A stretch of 7,132 nt of DNA from JBDTCS01 sp039923455. GTDB lineage: Bacteria; Bacteroidota; Ignavibacteria; Palsa-1295. This document shows positions 4,697-7,132 of the stretch, in pieces. Position 1 is the first letter of the stretch. Every line of letters begins with the position of its first letter. The notes under the pieces are model-generated. The model worked only from the letters and a program-made list of their open reading frames with translations. It was not told the DNA's origin and made no database searches. The translations under genes and the position numbers were made by a program. The stretch covers positions 1 to 7,132 of the forward strand of contig JBDTCS010000165.1 in assembly GCA_039923455.1 (NCBI GenBank). The letters run 5' to 3'.

Positions 4697-5998
4697 ATGC
4701 GACGTACACTAGGATTCTGTATCACGCTGTTTGCAGTCACGACGATGTGGCTTGGTTCGGCGTTGTCGCAGGGTCGCACGCTGTCCGAGCAGGAGGTTGT
4801 GAAGGCTGCCGTTGCCCAGTCGCCCGACATTCAACGAGCGAAATATGAAGTACAGCGAGCGGAGGCTGGCTTGCTCAGTGCGCGACCATTGCTTCCATCT
4901 CGACCCGTTCTGGAAGGTGATTACGAAACGGGAAAACCGTTCAATGATCCTGACGAACGACTTACTCTTGGCTTGTCTCAGGAATTTGAAATCGGTGGTC
5001 AGCGCTCGATACGCCGATCGATAGCAGAAGCTGACATTGCGCGAGCCGAGTTCATATTACACTCGGTGGAGCGCCAGGTGGGGCTATTAAGTCGATTGCT
5101 CTATGGACGGGCCTCGAACCTATTCCGGCAATCCGTGCTCGGCGACAGTCTTGTTGCAACATCCACGCGAGTCACGGAGGCCGCACACCGAAGACTTGCT
5201 GTAGGGGATATTGCTCAATTGGAATTTAATGCAATCCGTCTTGATGAACTACGCCAAACCTCACTTCAGGAGCGCGTTCATGCCGAATATGAGAGCGCTC
5301 TGATCGAACTAAGCAAGCTGACTGGGATCGAAGTTGATAACTCTGTAACACTAATGAGTGCTTCACCAGTAGTATCCTCACTCACGTTGAGTTTGGATTC
5401 GATCGTTTTACTCAATCCAGAACTGCAATCGCAAATGCAAGAGGTCGCGCGACTCGAATTCGAGCGCGATCTTGCACACGCGCAACAAACTCCGAATCCA
5501 ACAATCGGCGTCGCGTTCAGCAAAAGCACCTTGGTGATAGGACGAGATGCGATCGCAGGTGATCGGACCATAGTCGGTGGAATTGATCAGATACGGAAGA
5601 CAGAGAACAGCTTGAACTTCAAACTCTCACTTGGCTTGCCGTTCCAATTTTCATCGCTCTATGCAACAGGAGCAAATCAAGTTGCTCGTGCTGAAGCAGA
5701 GATCGGTCTAGCACGTGCGGCTCAAGTTGGCTTGCGCCGGCGGTTGGAATCAAGAATCAGTTTGTTGCGCATTCAGCTTGCCAGACTCGAACGAACTGCG
5801 ACTGAACTTACGGAAGCGACGAAGCTGGCAACCGAGAATGACGAGTTGCTTGAGCGGGGATACATTGCAGGCGAGCTTTCGGTGAGCGTTTATCTCTCCG
5901 GACGTCAGCAACTTTTCGATGCAGAGAACAGAAGTCTTGAGGTAGATCGCGATCTTAACGCAGCTCAAGCCGAACTCCTATCCATTATAAACCAATGA
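4697..5998 (+). CDS. Outer-membrane efflux channel of an RND metal exporter (CusC/CzcC-like, TolC fold)
   Basis: The protein has 433 residues. The ATG at 4697 is chosen because it begins a signal peptide (MRRTLGFCITLFAVTTMWLG, cleavage near residue 24). The same frame extends upstream to 4601, but that part overlaps the HMBD gene and is not signal-like. AGGA at 4691-4694 is very close to the ATG. The OEP architecture is seen as two halves of long helical coiled coil with beta segments: VVKAAVAQSPDIQRAKYEVQ (35-54), LGLSQEFEIGGQR (91-103, a hallmark of CzcC/CusC-type channels), TEAAHRRLAVGDIAQLEFN in the first half, and LATENDELLERGYIAGELSV, SGRQQLFDAE and LNAAQAELLSIIN in the second. Length is normal for the family. 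The stop overlaps the next ATG (ATGA at 5995-5998), indicating translational coupling. It should form the exit duct for the adaptor encoded at 6690 onward. Metal specificity is not visible. Confidence 0.9.
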   Translation: MRRTLGFCITLFAVTTMWLGSALSQGRTLSEQEVVKAAVAQSPDIQRAKYEVQRAEAGLLSARPLLPSRPVLEGDYETGKPFNDPDERLTLGLSQEFEIGGQRSIRRSIAEADIARAEFILHSVERQVGLLSRLLYGRASNLFRQSVLGDSLVATSTRVTEAAHRRLAVGDIAQLEFNAIRLDELRQTSLQERVHAEYESALIELSKLTGIEVDNSVTLMSASPVVSSLTLSLDSIVLLNPELQSQMQEVARLEFERDLAHAQQTPNPTIGVAFSKSTLVIGRDAIAGDRTIVGGIDQIRKTENSLNFKLSLGLPFQFSSLYATGANQVARAEAEIGLARAAQVGLRRRLESRISLLRIQLARLERTATELTEATKLATENDELLERGYIAGELSVSVYLSGRQQLFDAENRSLEVDRDLNAAQAELLSIINQ

Positions 5999-6693
5999 GT
6001 GAACTAGAACCACGAAGGAGCGCAGGGAAACAAAGGAGCGCGGGGACGCGATCGAGAGTGCTTATCCTGATCTCCATTTTCGCTATTAGCGTCTTAGGCA
6101 TTGCCAGCGCGTTGGCGCACGGGGGTGTTGATGACGAACCTGCACCAGTTGCAGCTTCTGCGATCGCGGACCAACTTTCAATTGCATCCTATCCTGGCTC
6201 TTATGAAATTTTTGTGCGATACGCAGTTCCCGTGCTGCAGCACCCTGCGATCTTTAAAGTATTCATAAGTCAGTGGTCTTCGAATGTGCCAGTGAATGCT
6301 ATGAGTCCGATTATCGAATTTCCGAACAATAGCAATGTACGTGTTTCCTCACCGCTCACAAGAATTGCCGATGGCTCCTATCAATGCCAGCTTACTTTTA
6401 CGAAGGATGATTCATACTCAGCGCTCTTAAAATTTACAGTTAATGGCGAAGAGCAAATTGCAGCGATCACTCCGATCTATGCTGGGACAGTGGCAAGACA
6501 ACATCTCGGTAGTGGAGCGCCTGCTCCAATTGCCACGTCAGGCATATCCTGGTGGGTTATTCTTATTGGGGCTGTAGTACTATTGCTTGTAGTATTCATT
6601 GGGGGCAGATACGTGCGCAGACGCTCAACTCGGATGCGCTCGGAACATCACGTCACTATTAAAACAACGGTTAATAAGGAGTCTCGATCATGA
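5995..6693 (+). CDS. Membrane-anchored periplasmic protein of the efflux operon, unknown specific role
   Basis: The protein has 232 residues. The ATG overlaps the channel stop (ATGA) and its own stop overlaps the next ATG, so it is translationally coupled on both sides. A long basic n-region (with an RSAGKQ/RSAGTR repeat) precedes a signal or anchor helix (22-40) ending ALA|HGGVDDEP. Residues about 63-165 look like one all-beta domain (YEIFVRYAVPV, AIFKVFISQWSSNVPV, SPIIEF, DGSYQCQLTF, YSALLKFTV). A second helix (WWVILIGAVVLLLVVFIGG, 186-204), RRR and a 28-residue tail follow, so the domain should face the periplasm with the tail in the cytoplasm. From memory, a similar Ig-like domain occurs at the N-terminus of some Bacteroidota metal RND adaptors; here it would be a separate protein. 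Its neighbours suggest an accessory of the adaptor. GTG 6058 is a poorer start because it would lack basic residues. Confidence 0.7.
   Translation: MSELEPRRSAGKQRSAGTRSRVLILISIFAISVLGIASALAHGGVDDEPAPVAASAIADQLSIASYPGSYEIFVRYAVPVLQHPAIFKVFISQWSSNVPVNAMSPIIEFPNNSNVRVSSPLTRIADGSYQCQLTFTKDDSYSALLKFTVNGEEQIAAITPIYAGTVARQHLGSGAPAPIATSGISWWVILIGAVVLLLVVFIGGRYVRRRSTRMRSEHHVTIKTTVNKESRS
6016..6051. repeat. Imperfect 18-bp tandem duplication in the N-terminal coding region
   Basis: AGGAGCGCAGGGAAACAA (6016-6033) is followed directly by AGGAGCGCGGGGACGCGA (6034-6051). The units share 14 of 18 bases and encode RSAGKQ and RSAGTR. It lengthens the positively charged segment before the signal or anchor helix and keeps the reading frame. 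Confidence 0.75.
6676..6681 (+). promoter_or_regulatory. Strong Shine-Dalgarno for the membrane-fusion protein
   Basis: AAGGAG lies eight bases before ATG 6690, at ideal spacing. It is the only textbook ribosome site in the window and fixes the start of the adaptor gene, which otherwise overlaps the upstream stop by four bases. Confidence 0.75.
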
Positions 6694-7132
6694 ACGGCAT
6701 TTGGAATTCTCGCAGCGCGCGTTATCGTGGTCTTGCGCTTGTCGGCGCTTCGATACTTGCAGTCACCGCGCTCCGTGCATTTGCGCATGGCGGTGTCGAC
6801 GATGAACCGCCCGTTAAATCGCCCGCGACCGGCGTTACTCCCCAAGCCGCGCCGAGCGGCAATTCAGTTGTTACGCTGCCGAAGGAATCGCAGTTTGCGT
6901 TTCAGATAACGACTGAACCAGTGCTGTCGAGAACGCTTGCCAAAAGTCGGGGTGTGACGGGTATTGTTGTTCCTCGGACTGATGCCCACGCGGAGATGTT
7001 TCCTCCACAGTCCGGTAGGGTAAACCTGAATCGTCCGTTGAAGATCGGTGATCGCGTCACTAAGGGGCAACAGCTGTTCACGATCGAACAAGTCCTGAGC
7101 GGCACAGAGAGGCTGTCCATCGAACGTGAAAT
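6690..7132 (+). CDS. RND efflux periplasmic adaptor (membrane-fusion protein, HlyD/CusB/CzcB-like), 3' end beyond the window
   Basis: An open frame of 147 codons runs off the window without a stop. ATG 6690 has AAGGAG eight bases upstream. The signal peptide ends at AFA|HGGVDDEP (residue 32/33). Then come a Pro/Ala/Gly-rich linker (33-60), a strand segment (VVTLPKESQFAFQITTEPV), and the barrel-sandwich (lipoyl-like) hybrid signature MFPPQSGRV, then LKIGDRVTKGQQLFTI (103-132). This corresponds to the family's APxxGxV...xGxxVxKGQxL motif. The last residues enter the expected helical hairpin (GTERLSIERE). Such adaptors bridge the inner-membrane RND pump and the outer-membrane channel encoded at 4697-5998. 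The RND pump gene should follow. Whether it is the Cu/Ag (CusB) or Zn/Cd/Co (CzcB) type cannot be decided from this part; His1-type mature ends of the HGG kind are known to me mostly from CzcB-like adaptors. Confidence 0.87.
   Translation, partial: MNGIWNSRSARYRGLALVGASILAVTALRAFAHGGVDDEPPVKSPATGVTPQAAPSGNSVVTLPKESQFAFQITTEPVLSRTLAKSRGVTGIVVPRTDAHAEMFPPQSGRVNLNRPLKIGDRVTKGQQLFTIEQVLSGTERLSIERE

Noticed and set aside
1..7132. CRISPR array, tRNA/rRNA genes, insertion sequence or phage attachment site
   Set aside because: No spaced direct repeats, no cloverleaf or rRNA-like segments, and no transposase motifs or terminal inverted repeats were seen on reading both strands.

Overview
The window looks like part of a heavy-metal (copper/silver or zinc/cadmium type) resistance island of a Gram-negative bacterium. 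Gram-negative architecture is directly implied by an RND-type tripartite efflux set (outer-membrane channel plus periplasmic adaptor) and an outer-membrane barrel protein. Several small proteins (a Cys-rich HYC_CC_PP-like exported protein, a Gly/Trp-rich single-helix peptide, and the barrel family) recall Bacteroidota/Chlorobiota-type genomes, and most starts lack a clear Shine-Dalgarno, so I lean to that broad group. This is inference, not proof. One gene does have a good AAGGAG site.

Layout: (1) 1-690, + strand: the 3' part of a cation diffusion facilitator (CDF, CzcD/ZitB-like) exporter. It carries an in-frame TGA, an exact 18-bp in-frame duplication in a membrane helix, and an unexpected Asp in the helix-5 metal site, so it is probably a decaying gene. 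(2) 691-958: no recognisable gene; an inverted repeat lies between the convergent genes. (3) 959-1765, - strand: exported His/Met-rich outer-membrane beta-barrel protein. (4) 1766-2746: gene-poor, increasingly AT-rich stretch. It hides a 31-residue membrane peptide (2201-2296, -), a recognisable scrap of a second copy of the barrel gene (2614-2730, -), and a possible degraded HMA-like metal-binding domain (about 1886-2122, -). (5) 2747-3067, +: small orphan membrane protein. (6) 3152-3544, +: Cys-rich exported protein starting with TTG behind a promoter-like sequence. (7) 3723 to the window end, +: a tight operon of HMBD metal-binding periplasmic protein, CusC/CzcC-type outer-membrane channel, membrane-anchored periplasmic protein, and the start of a membrane-fusion protein. 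The last two junctions are ATGA overlaps. The inner-membrane RND pump presumably follows beyond the window.

How it fits together: the HMBD protein would bind metal in the periplasm. The adaptor, channel and (unseen) pump would export it across the outer membrane, and the anchored protein would assist the adaptor. The anchored protein and the adaptor share the nonapeptide AHGGVDDEP exactly at the predicted signal-peptide cleavage site, although six of its nine codons differ synonymously. The left half (1-2746) shows gene decay; the right half (3152-7132) looks intact. Short tandem duplications of 14-18 bp occur three times (43-78, 3691-3718, 6016-6051).
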